DNA from: Neptunomonas phycophila
GTDB taxonomy: Bacteria > Pseudomonadota > Gammaproteobacteria > Pseudomonadales > Balneatricaceae
DNA length: 64,000 bases
Reading direction: 5' to 3'
NCBI RefSeq assembly: GCF_001922575.1
Contig: NZ_MRCI01000001.1
Coordinates: 62,001 to 126,000 of the forward strand
Shown here: positions 1-7,926 of the stretch, piece by piece
Numbering within the stretch: position 1 is the stretch's first letter
How the letters are laid out: each line of letters starts with the position of its first letter
Made by a program: the position numbers and the translations under genes
The notes under the pieces: model-generated
The model's input: the letters and a program-made list of their open reading frames with translations, nothing else
What the model was told of the DNA's origin: nothing
The model's database searches: none

Positions 1-2
1 TT

Positions 3-239
3 AGTGTTTTACAACAAAGAATTGTAGGGCAACGGCATCTTAAGCTGGTGCTGATGGATGCAAAAACCGGCATTAGTGTGGATGCTATTCACTTTAATGC
101 GGATATGGATTGTTGGCCTGACCAGGCAATTGTGTCAGTCAGAGCCGTGTATAAATTAGATGTTAATGAATTTAGAGGTCAGCGTAACGTCCAGTTAATG
201 GTGGATTACATTGAGCCTCTTGAACGAACAGGTGAGTAG
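3..239 (+). CDS. recJ: Single-stranded-DNA-specific exonuclease RecJ, C-terminal fragment
   Basis: The open frame enters from the left edge with no stop and ends at TAG 237-239, so only about the last 78 residues are present. They read QQRIVGQRHLKLVL, then DAIHFN and a closing YKLDVNEFRGQRNVQL stretch. This is the typical C-terminal OB-fold end of RecJ, the 5'-3' single-strand exonuclease used in recombination and mismatch repair. The DHH catalytic core lies outside the window. The GTG at 48 is an internal codon, not a start. Identification rests on family resemblance of the tail only, but that tail is distinctive. Confidence 0.92.
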   Translation, partial: SVLQQRIVGQRHLKLVLMDAKTGISVDAIHFNADMDCWPDQAIVSVRAVYKLDVNEFRGQRNVQLMVDYIEPLERTGE

Positions 240-241
240 TG

Positions 242-424
242 ATGAATGATTTTACGTTAGACGAGTTAAATGTGTTGGTTGATGTTTTTAATCGCGCAGG
301 CTTAGCGGCAACGGAAACGCAAGCAAATGCGCTGTTTGACCGTGTAAAGGTTGCTCAATCTGAACGAGAAGAGTTAGAAAGTATGGACTTTGATGATTGT
401 GCAGGCGGTGCGTGTAAACTATAA
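242..424 (+). CDS. Small acidic protein of unknown function
   Basis: A 60-residue frame begins at ATG 242, directly after the recJ stop (a GTG at 239 overlaps that stop and is the alternative start). An AGGTGAG Shine-Dalgarno-like sequence lies in the end of recJ, which suggests translational coupling. The protein is acidic and predicted helical (DELNVLVDVFNRAG), with two cysteines near the end (DDCAGGACKL) that could form a disulfide or bind metal. There is no signal peptide or membrane segment. I do not recognise the family. Its position suggests co-transcription with recJ. Confidence 0.55.
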   Translation: MNDFTLDELNVLVDVFNRAGLAATETQANALFDRVKVAQSEREELESMDFDDCAGGACKL

Positions 425-459
425 ATTCATTTAAAAGCGCGTTCCGCTTGAGTTGATTC

Positions 460-481
460 AGCGGCGCTATTCTGCGCCGCT
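460..481. terminator. Perfect 8-bp hairpin downstream of recJ and the small gene
   Basis: The arms agcggcgc and gcgccgct (460-467 and 474-481) pair perfectly around a 6-base loop, 36 bases after the small gene's stop. No T-tract follows, so this may be an mRNA-stabilising or Rho-assisted end rather than a true intrinsic terminator. The rest of 425-715 is AT-rich and I see no gene or clear promoter in it. Confidence 0.4.
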
Positions 482-715
482 ACTGGGTCTAGTCTTCCCG
501 CTACATGTGGAGATGGCTTTTGCCTCATATGTACAAATTTTAGCCACTTAATCTGTAATATCTGTCTATACTGTCAATTACGCCAACGTTTATGTAAATC
601 ATTAAGCTTTTTTAATGCGTGGTCGATATAGCTAACGTACACACCGCGCAATTAATTATCTAAAAAGCTAGGCGTTTAAGGCTTTATGTTTCCCATGGAC
701 AGTGGCTATAAATAA

Positions 716-3376
716 ATGGATAACTTGCTCATTATCTTGGTAGCGATGATCGTTGTCGTTATTCTTCTTCGGCAGATATTTACCCGACAAGGTAAAATTC
801 GTGCTATGAGTCGTCAGCTGTCCGAATTGGAACAGAAGAATGACATCCTTCAAACATTGTTAGATGTTAACCCCGATCAAATCTACGCAAAAAATACCCA
901 TGGCCGTTACCTACTGGCGAACAAAGCATTGTGCGATTACATGGGCTTACCAAGAGAAAAAATTATTGGGCGGCGCATTGAAGACTGCTTTGGGGCAAAA
1001 ATACAAAATATTATCCATGAACACGACAGTGCTGTTTATGCCAAGAAGGGCCCTGTTTTAAGGGAGGCTTGGGTCGATAATAGAGAAGGTCAAGCACAAC
1101 TACTCGAAAGTTTTAAAACCACACTGCTGGATCGTAATGATGAAGTCATAGGTATCGTTGCTTTAAACCGAGATATGACCCATCGGCACATGGAAACGTC
1201 TCTGCTGCGCCATCATGGTCGTATACAAGACATGATTATCAGGGGTGTGTCGCTAAACAATATACTCACTGAAATCGTGAAAGGGATAGAGAATATCTGT
1301 TCTGGATCTGTGTGTTCGATTCTCTTATTGGATAAAGAAGGAAAGCGTATCCGGTTAGGTGCGTCACCGAGTTTACCGCCTTATTTTATAAAAGCCATCG
1401 AAGAAGTTGAAGTTGAGGTTGGTGCTGGCTCTTCAGGAACTGCCGCATCGACAGGGCAGCAAGTCATTGTTGATGATGTGTCTAGTCACCCTTTCTGGGA
1501 ACGTTACCGGGACGTTGCCAAACGCGCCGGTTTTGTGGCTGGATGGGCGCAGCCGATTTTCGATTCTGATCAAAATATTCTTGGTACATTTGGGATGTAC
1601 CACAATAAACCGACCCCCATGAATGATGTCTGGTTGTCATTGTTGGAGCAAGCCGCGCGCTTAGTGAGTTTGGCTCTTGAACGCAAGCAGGTTGAAGGGA
1701 ATCTGCAAAAGCTCTCCCGGGCGGTCGAGCAAAGCCCTACAATGGTGTTGATTACCGATGCCGCCGGCGCGATTGAGTATGTCAACGAAGAGTTTACAGA
1801 GGTTACTGGATATACGCTTGAGGAGGTGAGAGGTCGAACACCGTCAATCCTAAATGCAGGAGAAACAGCCCCTGATTTTTACCAAGATATGTGGCGTACG
1901 ATCCAATCGGGTGAAGATTGGCACGGAGAAATGCGTAACAGAACAAAGTCGGGGCAGCCCTATTGGACAACCCTGTCTATTTCCCCCATTTTGGACGAGT
2001 CCAATGTTATTACGCATTATATTGGTGTCAGTGAGGATATATCCAAGCAAAAGGACACGCAGGCTCAGATCGAGCAGCTAGCATTTTATGATCCGCTTAC
2101 CTTGTTGGGAAATCGTCGATTATTTCGTGAGCAACTAGAAAGTGAAATTAAAAAATTAAAGCGTAACAACACCTCGTTAGCACTGTTCTATTTGGATTTG
2201 GATAACTTTAAGCAGGTAAACGATACCTTAGGTCATGATGTCGGTGATCGTTTATTACAGTCTATTGCGGATCGCTTGCGAACAACATTGCGTAATTCTG
2301 ACATGATAGCTCGCCTCGGTGGCGATGAGTTTATTGCGTTGTTGCCAGAAATTAGCGGGCCTAAAGAAGCAGGAGTCGTAGCTGAAAAGTTACTTAAGGC
2401 CTTATCACATCCAACTATGTTGGGGAGTAGTGAAGTTAAAGTAACTGTCAGCTTGGGGATCACAATGGCCCCTCAAGACGGTGAAGACTGGCCCGTTTTG
2501 ATGAAAAACGCTGATTTAGCAATGTACCGAGCTAAACGTCTGGGGCGTAACAATTTTCAATTCTTTATGCCTGAAATGAATGAAGAAGTTGTTGCGCGTG
2601 CCACTATGGAGTTGGAGATTATCCAGGCACTTAAAAACGATGAGTTTACCTTACATTATCAACCTCAATACTCCATCCTCAGTGTTTTGCAGCCTGTGTG
2701 CTTAGAAGCCTTGATTCGTTGGGACCACCCGGTTCGAGGGCGTATATCGCCGGCGGAGTTCATCCCTTTTGCCGAAGAATTAGGTCTGATAGTGGAAATG
2801 GGTGAATGGGTGCTGCGTGAGGCTTGTCGACAAGGGCGTGTACTGTTGGATATGGGGCATCATTTGCGTGTTGCGGTGAATTTATCCATGCGTCAGTTTT
2901 TTGATCCCGATCTGTTAACTAAAATTAGCTCAGCATTAAAAGAGAGCGGTTTACCCGCCGAGCAGCTCGAGCTTGAAATTACCGAATCCATGATCATGGA
3001 TGACGTGCAAGCGGTGATCGATACCCTGCATAAACTAAAAGCACTGGGTGTCTCTTTAGCCATAGACGATTTTGGCACAGGTTACTCATCGCTTAGTTAT
3101 CTGAAAAAGCTTCCGTTTGATTACCTGAAGGTAGATGCTTCGTTTGTTCGTGATATACCCCATGATAAAAATGATATGGAGATCACGTCGGCGGTTATTG
3201 CTATGGCCCATAAGTTGGGTATTAAAGTCATCGCCGAAGGGATTGAAACGAGCGAACAATTGGCCTTTTTGCGTGAAAATGATTGTGAAATGGGGCAAGG
3301 CTATTTGTTAGCTAAACCTGCGCCTTTGGATGATTTGATTGCGCGGTTAGATGTCGAAGTTGATGATGCAGGCTAG
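716..3376 (+). CDS. Membrane-anchored PAS-GAF-PAS-GGDEF-EAL cyclic-di-GMP protein
   Basis: An 886-residue bifunctional cyclic-di-GMP signalling protein. A single N-terminal membrane segment (about residues 3-22) is followed by a short coiled coil, PAS (about 45-160), GAF (about 170-325), a second PAS (about 330-455), GGDEF (about 460-620) and EAL (about 635-880). GGDEF is intact at residues 535-539. An RNSD inhibitory site lies exactly five residues before it, so a diguanylate cyclase with product inhibition is expected. EAL is intact at 664-666, and the other phosphodiesterase residues are present (VNLS, ELEITES, DDFGTG, LKVD, AEGIE). Which activity dominates cannot be told from sequence. 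ATG 716 has only a weak ribosome site. The next gene is also a cyclic-di-GMP protein. Confidence 0.93.
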   Translation: MDNLLIILVAMIVVVILLRQIFTRQGKIRAMSRQLSELEQKNDILQTLLDVNPDQIYAKNTHGRYLLANKALCDYMGLPREKIIGRRIEDCFGAKIQNIIHEHDSAVYAKKGPVLREAWVDNREGQAQLLESFKTTLLDRNDEVIGIVALNRDMTHRHMETSLLRHHGRIQDMIIRGVSLNNILTEIVKGIENICSGSVCSILLLDKEGKRIRLGASPSLPPYFIKAIEEVEVEVGAGSSGTAASTGQQVIVDDVSSHPFWERYRDVAKRAGFVAGWAQPIFDSDQNILGTFGMYHNKPTPMNDVWLSLLEQAARLVSLALERKQVEGNLQKLSRAVEQSPTMVLITDAAGAIEYVNEEFTEVTGYTLEEVRGRTPSILNAGETAPDFYQDMWRTIQSGEDWHGEMRNRTKSGQPYWTTLSISPILDESNVITHYIGVSEDISKQKDTQAQIEQLAFYDPLTLLGNRRLFREQLESEIKKLKRNNTSLALFYLDLDNFKQVNDTLGHDVGDRLLQSIADRLRTTLRNSDMIARLGGDEFIALLPEISGPKEAGVVAEKLLKALSHPTMLGSSEVKVTVSLGITMAPQDGEDWPVLMKNADLAMYRAKRLGRNNFQFFMPEMNEEVVARATMELEIIQALKNDEFTLHYQPQYSILSVLQPVCLEALIRWDHPVRGRISPAEFIPFAEELGLIVEMGEWVLREACRQGRVLLDMGHHLRVAVNLSMRQFFDPDLLTKISSALKESGLPAEQLELEITESMIMDDVQAVIDTLHKLKALGVSLAIDDFGTGYSSLSYLKKLPFDYLKVDASFVRDIPHDKNDMEITSAVIAMAHKLGIKVIAEGIETSEQLAFLRENDCEMGQGYLLAKPAPLDDLIARLDVEVDDAG

Positions 3377-3465
3377 AGCCAAGTAACCTTACTGAGTGTC
3401 ATACCTCTGTCATAGAGCCTGTTTAAGCTAAAGGCCTCGCTTTTACACAGTTTGGTATACCTTTT

Positions 3466-5262
3466 ATGCCGGTTCATGCGTTTCCCAATGTTACTGACAC
3501 AACATCCTCTACCGATATAGATTCGCTAAGTTATGTACTTACACACAAAGTAATTACGCCTTATTTTCAGCCCATTTTTGATTTGCTGACGGGGGAAATT
3601 ATTGGGCATGAAGCCCTGAGCCGTGGCCCTGCTGAAAGCCGGCTGCATATGCCTGACACATTATTTAAAGCGGCCATTAGTGCTGGGCGCTTGCATGAAC
3701 TAGAGCTATTGTGTCGCGAAAAGTCGTTACAACGTTTTGCTGAGCTGGCATTACCAGGGAAGCTTTTTCTGAATGTCAGCGCTTCGTTATTAAGTTCAGC
3801 TAATCATCAGAAAGGTATGACCTTAGCGTTATTAAAGCAGCTTGGCATTGAGCAAGATAGGATTGTCATTGAGCTGTCAGAACAACAACCGTACGACAGC
3901 TGTGGTTTGACGTTAGCGTCTGTAGAGTATTATCGAAAAATGGGCTTTAGTATCGCCATTGATGACCTTGGCGTGGGTTATTCCGGTCTACGTTTATGGT
4001 CCGATGTGCAGCCGGGTAGTGTGAAAATCGATAAATACTTTATCCACCAAATCGATAAGGACCCAGTGAAGCGGGAGTTTGTTCGCTCCATTATTGCAAT
4101 AGCACAAAGTTTGCATTGTGATGTCATTGCCGAAGGGATAGAGAACCTTACTGAGTTAGAGTTGTTGATGGAGTTAGGCGTTACGCGGGGTCAAGGTTTT
4201 TACTTGGGCCGTCCTGATCCAAACCCACAGGTTTTTGCGCATAAACAGTTGGCGCAACGTGCTCGACGCGTATCTCAACATCGTAATATTGATGAGGGAG
4301 AAACGGTTCACTCGTTATGCCGTACCGTGCCTACGGTAAACAGTACCGATACGCTGTTAACTGTATCTGAGTTGCTGAGGGATCACCCTGACCTGTTATC
4401 GTTACCTGTATTGGATCAAGGTATCCCCAAGGGTGTGGTACGTCGTCATGATTTATTAGAACTATTCTCTTCTCAATATGGCCGGGCATTGTATGAGACT
4501 AAACCGGTATCAAAGCTGCTTAAAAAAGATGTCTTAATAGTCGAGAGTTTTATTAGTCTTGCGTCTGTATCTAAACAGCTCACTCAACAGGCCGAGTCTG
4601 CGCTCAATCATGAAATTATTATTGTGCAAGACGGGGCTTTTTTGGGGGTGGGTAGTTTACGTGATTTGCTCAAACGAATAACGGACTTAAAAATTCATAA
4701 TGCAACCTATGCAAATCCGTTAACCTTGCTGCCCGGCAGTGTGCCGATTAATAGAGAAATTGATCGTCGATTGCACGCTGCCATGGATTTTCATGTCGCT
4801 TATTTTGATCTTAATGACTTTAAGCCATTTAATGATTTTTATGGCTACGCCAAGGGTGATGAAGTCATCCAGCTGTTAGGTCGGCTTATCAAGCATCACT
4901 TAACCAGTGCCGAAAACTTTTTAGGGCACATCGGTGGCGATGATTTTGTGGTTATCTTCTCATGTGCAGACTGGGCCGAGCGCTGTCGTGCCGTATTGGC
5001 CGCCTTTGAAGAGCAGGTGCGTGACCTTTATGCGCCCAAAGAGTTACAAGAAGGCGGTATTTGGCTAGAAAATCGCGCTGAACAGCAACAGTTCTTCTCT
5101 TTGCTGAGTGTGGCGATTGGAGTCGTTCATCCAGATAGTTATGCATGTGAAAGCTATCACGAGGTCGTGGAGTTAGCTGCCGAAGCGAAAAAACAATCCA
5201 AAAAAATGGGCGGTAATGCGCTGTTTATTTCTCGTCGTCGCAAACACCGAATCATTAGCTAA
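3466..5262 (+). CDS. EAL-CBS-CBS-GGDEF-like cyclic-di-GMP phosphodiesterase or effector
   Basis: A 598-residue soluble protein with the order EAL (about 25-260), a CBS pair (about 285-420) and GGDEF (about 430-590), the reverse of the usual GGDEF-EAL order. The EAL motif at 49-51 sits in GHEALSRGP. The other catalytic residues are visible (LNVS, IELSE, DDLG in place of the common DDFG, VKID, AEGIE), so phosphodiesterase activity is likely. The GGDEF signature reads GGDDF at 490-494, with no RxxD inhibitory site upstream. That half is therefore probably a GTP or cyclic-di-GMP sensor rather than a cyclase. CBS pairs often bind adenine nucleotides, so the protein may couple energy state to cyclic-di-GMP turnover (inference). 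Confidence 0.9.
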   Translation: MPVHAFPNVTDTTSSTDIDSLSYVLTHKVITPYFQPIFDLLTGEIIGHEALSRGPAESRLHMPDTLFKAAISAGRLHELELLCREKSLQRFAELALPGKLFLNVSASLLSSANHQKGMTLALLKQLGIEQDRIVIELSEQQPYDSCGLTLASVEYYRKMGFSIAIDDLGVGYSGLRLWSDVQPGSVKIDKYFIHQIDKDPVKREFVRSIIAIAQSLHCDVIAEGIENLTELELLMELGVTRGQGFYLGRPDPNPQVFAHKQLAQRARRVSQHRNIDEGETVHSLCRTVPTVNSTDTLLTVSELLRDHPDLLSLPVLDQGIPKGVVRRHDLLELFSSQYGRALYETKPVSKLLKKDVLIVESFISLASVSKQLTQQAESALNHEIIIVQDGAFLGVGSLRDLLKRITDLKIHNATYANPLTLLPGSVPINREIDRRLHAAMDFHVAYFDLNDFKPFNDFYGYAKGDEVIQLLGRLIKHHLTSAENFLGHIGGDDFVVIFSCADWAERCRAVLAAFEEQVRDLYAPKELQEGGIWLENRAEQQQFFSLLSVAIGVVHPDSYACESYHEVVELAAEAKKQSKKMGGNALFISRRRKHRIIS

Positions 5263-5379
5263 CATGGGCAGCGCCCATAAGGCCATGCCGGTTTAAAGGC
5301 TCGTTGTTTATCATCTTAATGACCATTTTCTGCCATAAAAGTCGTGGTATAGTGTGCTGCTTAAGCAGAGGAGTACGCT

Positions 5380-6021
5380 ATGAGTCAGGACTGGAACCCG
5401 CTATTTAATCACAATAACGTTAGTATCGAAGAAGATACGGTTATCTGTGATAGCTTTTATCAAATGCGCCGCCTAACTGTTAGCCATCAGCGATTTGAGG
5501 GCGGGGAAGCAACTATCACTCGCGACTTATTTTGGCGTCCAGATGCCGTGTGCGTGCTGCTTTTTGACCCTAAAGAAGATGCGGTAGTGCTTATCGAGCA
5601 GTTTCGCGTGGGGACTATTGATCACCCGCGTAGCCCTTGGCTATTAGAACTGGTGGCCGGTTTAGTTGAGCCGGGAGAGTCGCCCGAACAGGTGGCTTAC
5701 CGTGAAGCCGTTGAAGAGGCAGGTGCGAGAATTCATTGCTTAGAGCATATCAGTCGCTTCACACCTAGCCCTGGTGGGGCAAGGGAATACATCGACCTGT
5801 ACTGCGGGTGTGTCGATAGCCGTTTAATCTCGGGCGTACATGGCTTAGAAGATGAAGGTGAGGACATAAAAGTACAACACTTTGCATCTGAGCAGGTGTT
5901 CCGTATGATTCAAACAGGGGATATTGATAACGCTCCTGCCATTATTGCTGTTCAGTGGCTACAATTAAACAAAGATCGTTTATGTGAGAAGTGGAGTGCG
6001 AAGGAGTTTAATGAAGCGTAA
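5380..6021 (+). CDS. nudF: ADP-ribose pyrophosphatase, Nudix family
   Basis: A 213-residue Nudix hydrolase that cleaves ADP-ribose to AMP and ribose-5-phosphate. The Nudix box spans residues 94-115, with GLVEPGE, then REAVEEAG carrying the metal-binding glutamates. Length matches E. coli NudF (about 209). ATG 5380 is preceded by GAGGAG. It begins the conserved cluster nudF-yqiB-cpdA-yqiA-parE, and its last codons overlap the yqiB start. The upstream gap (5263-5379) contains a TATAGT at 5348-5353 that could be a -10 element, but no convincing -35 box. Confidence 0.95.
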   Translation: MSQDWNPLFNHNNVSIEEDTVICDSFYQMRRLTVSHQRFEGGEATITRDLFWRPDAVCVLLFDPKEDAVVLIEQFRVGTIDHPRSPWLLELVAGLVEPGESPEQVAYREAVEEAGARIHCLEHISRFTPSPGGAREYIDLYCGCVDSRLISGVHGLEDEGEDIKVQHFASEQVFRMIQTGDIDNAPAIIAVQWLQLNKDRLCEKWSAKEFNEA

Positions 6022-6454
6022 GTATGTGCCCGATCTAACGCGTCAAATGGCTATTTGTGAAGCCAATTATATGCGTATCTTAAAGTTAATGCCCGATTTG
6101 GACACCATGGACACACGGGAGTTTCGAGTGTCTATGGCCGAGCACTCGGCGCATATACGCATTAATGTTGTCGAGCGTTTTACATATACCGCTACCCTTC
6201 AAATTACCCAGCAGAGCCGCCGTTCACTGAATTGGTTGGAGTCGCCCACGTTAGTCGTACGCTTATATCATGATGCGGCGATGGCTGAAGTTATTTGCAT
6301 GAAGAGCCGTAAGCAGCTGTCTGGCGTTTATCCTTATCCTAATCGTGAGATGCATCAGCCTGATGAAAAAGTGCAGCTAAATGATTTTTTGGGTGAGTGG
6401 CTGAGCCACTGTCTTCAACATGGTCAACAGGTTGAGCCTGTCCTTACGTTTTAG
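6011..6454 (+). CDS. yqiB: DUF1249 family protein YqiB
   Basis: A 147-residue cytosolic protein of the YqiB (DUF1249) family, whose biochemical role is not established. I chose ATG 6011 over the longer frame from 5984. It follows AAGGAG at 6001-6006, and the sequence MKRKYVPDLTRQM aligns with the start of E. coli YqiB. Conserved features include LPSPTLVVRLYHDA-like and HQPDEKVQLNDFLGEWL-like stretches. It overlaps the end of nudF by 11 bases, and cpdA starts just after it, so the three genes are probably translated from one mRNA. Confidence 0.9.
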   Translation: MKRKYVPDLTRQMAICEANYMRILKLMPDLDTMDTREFRVSMAEHSAHIRINVVERFTYTATLQITQQSRRSLNWLESPTLVVRLYHDAAMAEVICMKSRKQLSGVYPYPNREMHQPDEKVQLNDFLGEWLSHCLQHGQQVEPVLTF

Positions 6455-6456
6455 TC

Positions 6457-7230
6457 ATGGCGCTGACACGCATTGTCCAAGTGACCGATTGCCATCTTCA
6501 AGAAAGCCCTAGTCAGCTGCATAGAGGGATGTCTACTGAGGATCGGTTCGATGCCGTATTAAGCCACCTGACAGGTTGTGAGCGTAATATAGATCTTTTA
6601 TGGCTGACGGGAGATTTAGCACACCACGGCTATGAATCCAGTTATCGGCGCTTGGCGGCGAAGGTGTCAGGCATAGCTAAGAACACTATTTGGCTGCCTG
6701 GTAACCACGATGATTGGTTGCAAATGCAATCGTATCCTGAGCTATGTCAGCCTGTTTGGGTTCCCGACTTAACTCCTTGGGCGTTTATATCGCTTAACTC
6801 CATTTACGAAGCTGATGGGCGGGGTTCTGGGGCTTTAGGAAAAGAGCAACGCCAATGGTTAATGGACCAGTTAGCGGCGTTACAACAGGATAACCGTTGG
6901 GTGCTTATCGCCCTTCATCATCCTGCACTGGATGTGGGGAGCCAATGGCAAGATCAGATAAAACTCAGTGATGCTGATGCGCTACTCGACATTATTAAAG
7001 CGTCCTCATGCGTTAAAGGGGTTTTATCCGGGCATTTACATCAGCAGCACGACCTCTTTGTAGGAGGGGTTCCTTTTTGGGTAACACCTGCTACAGCACC
7101 GCAATACAAAGCAAGGACTCGCGAGCCCACGGACGAGCTCGATAAGCGACTGTCATTACCTGGTTATCGTGTTTTCACGCTGTCGGATAATGGAGAGCTA
7201 ACAACGGATGTAGTACGTGTTGACGTTTAG
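6457..7230 (+). CDS. cpdA: 3',5'-cyclic-AMP phosphodiesterase
   Basis: A 257-residue class III metallophosphoesterase that hydrolyses cAMP to AMP. Metal ligands are all visible: D11 and H13 in TDCHL, D53 in TGDLAHHG, N83-H84 in GNHDD, the HHP motif, and GHLHQ near the C-terminus. Length and neighbourhood (after nudF-yqiB, before yqiA-parE) match E. coli CpdA (about 275). ATG 6457 lies two bases after the yqiB stop, with no strong separate ribosome site, so coupling to yqiB is likely. Confidence 0.94.
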   Translation: MALTRIVQVTDCHLQESPSQLHRGMSTEDRFDAVLSHLTGCERNIDLLWLTGDLAHHGYESSYRRLAAKVSGIAKNTIWLPGNHDDWLQMQSYPELCQPVWVPDLTPWAFISLNSIYEADGRGSGALGKEQRQWLMDQLAALQQDNRWVLIALHHPALDVGSQWQDQIKLSDADALLDIIKASSCVKGVLSGHLHQQHDLFVGGVPFWVTPATAPQYKARTREPTDELDKRLSLPGYRVFTLSDNGELTTDVVRVDV

Positions 7231-7287
7231 CTTGAAAGCTAAGCAAAGCTCCGGTAACTTTTGTAAAAAGCTGTAAGGATAACCAGT

Positions 7288-7911
7288 ATGCAGTCTCCCT
7301 TATTTATTTATGTTCATGGCTTTAATAGCTCGCCTTCTTCGGTTAAAGCGCGGTTGTTAGGGGCGTATATGAAAACGCATCCAGAACTGGGAGATTATTG
7401 TGTACCCGCGCTTTCTCATTGGCCAGCAGAAGCTGTGTTGCAGTTAGAAAAAATTATTACTGAGCATGCTGATCGTCGGATAGTGCTCATCGGCAGTTCA
7501 CTTGGTGGTTATTACAGTACATGGCTAACTGAGCGGCACGAAAATTGTCGTACAGTTTTAGTGAATCCGGCCGTTTATCCGTATCGTCTCTTGGCGGATT
7601 GGCTTGGTGAAAACCAAAACATTTATACGGCTGAGCATTACACGCTAAGCCCTGAACATCTTCATCAATTAGAGTCATTTGCACTGGGTGGCGTTAAGGA
7701 TTCCAGTCGATATTTATTGTTAGTACAAACGGGCGATACGACACTCGATTATCAAGAAGCCGTTGCATTTTTTGCCGGCTCGCCCCAGTTTGTCCAACCT
7801 GGTGGATCTCATGGCTTCGATCGATTTGAAGACCTTATTCCCGCTATTGTTGCCTTTGCTAACAATAAAATAGATCTTCCTGAACCCGTCTCACTGCCTG
7901 CTTCTTTTTAA
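7288..7911 (+). CDS. yqiA: Esterase YqiA (UPF0227), alpha/beta hydrolase
   Basis: A 207-residue small alpha/beta-hydrolase. The nucleophile elbow is GSSLGG with Ser71, an HGFNSSP oxyanion loop is near the start, and the C-terminal GGSHGFDRFED supplies the histidine. Length and context match E. coli YqiA, an esterase preferring short acyl chains whose natural substrate is unknown. ATG 7288 is preceded by AAGGAT. It sits directly before parE, as in enterobacteria and pseudomonads. Confidence 0.92.
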   Translation: MQSPLFIYVHGFNSSPSSVKARLLGAYMKTHPELGDYCVPALSHWPAEAVLQLEKIITEHADRRIVLIGSSLGGYYSTWLTERHENCRTVLVNPAVYPYRLLADWLGENQNIYTAEHYTLSPEHLHQLESFALGGVKDSSRYLLLVQTGDTTLDYQEAVAFFAGSPQFVQPGGSHGFDRFEDLIPAIVAFANNKIDLPEPVSLPASF

Positions 7912-7926
7912 GGATTGACGTAAACA

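Noticed and set aside
425-715. Cyclic-di-GMP riboswitch before the first GGDEF-EAL gene
   Set aside because: No match to the conserved GEMM core or its tetraloop-receptor pattern could be seen.
5984-6010. Longer N-terminus for yqiB
   Set aside because: The added residues lie inside nudF, lack a ribosome site, and are absent from E. coli YqiB; ATG 6011 has AAGGAG upstream.
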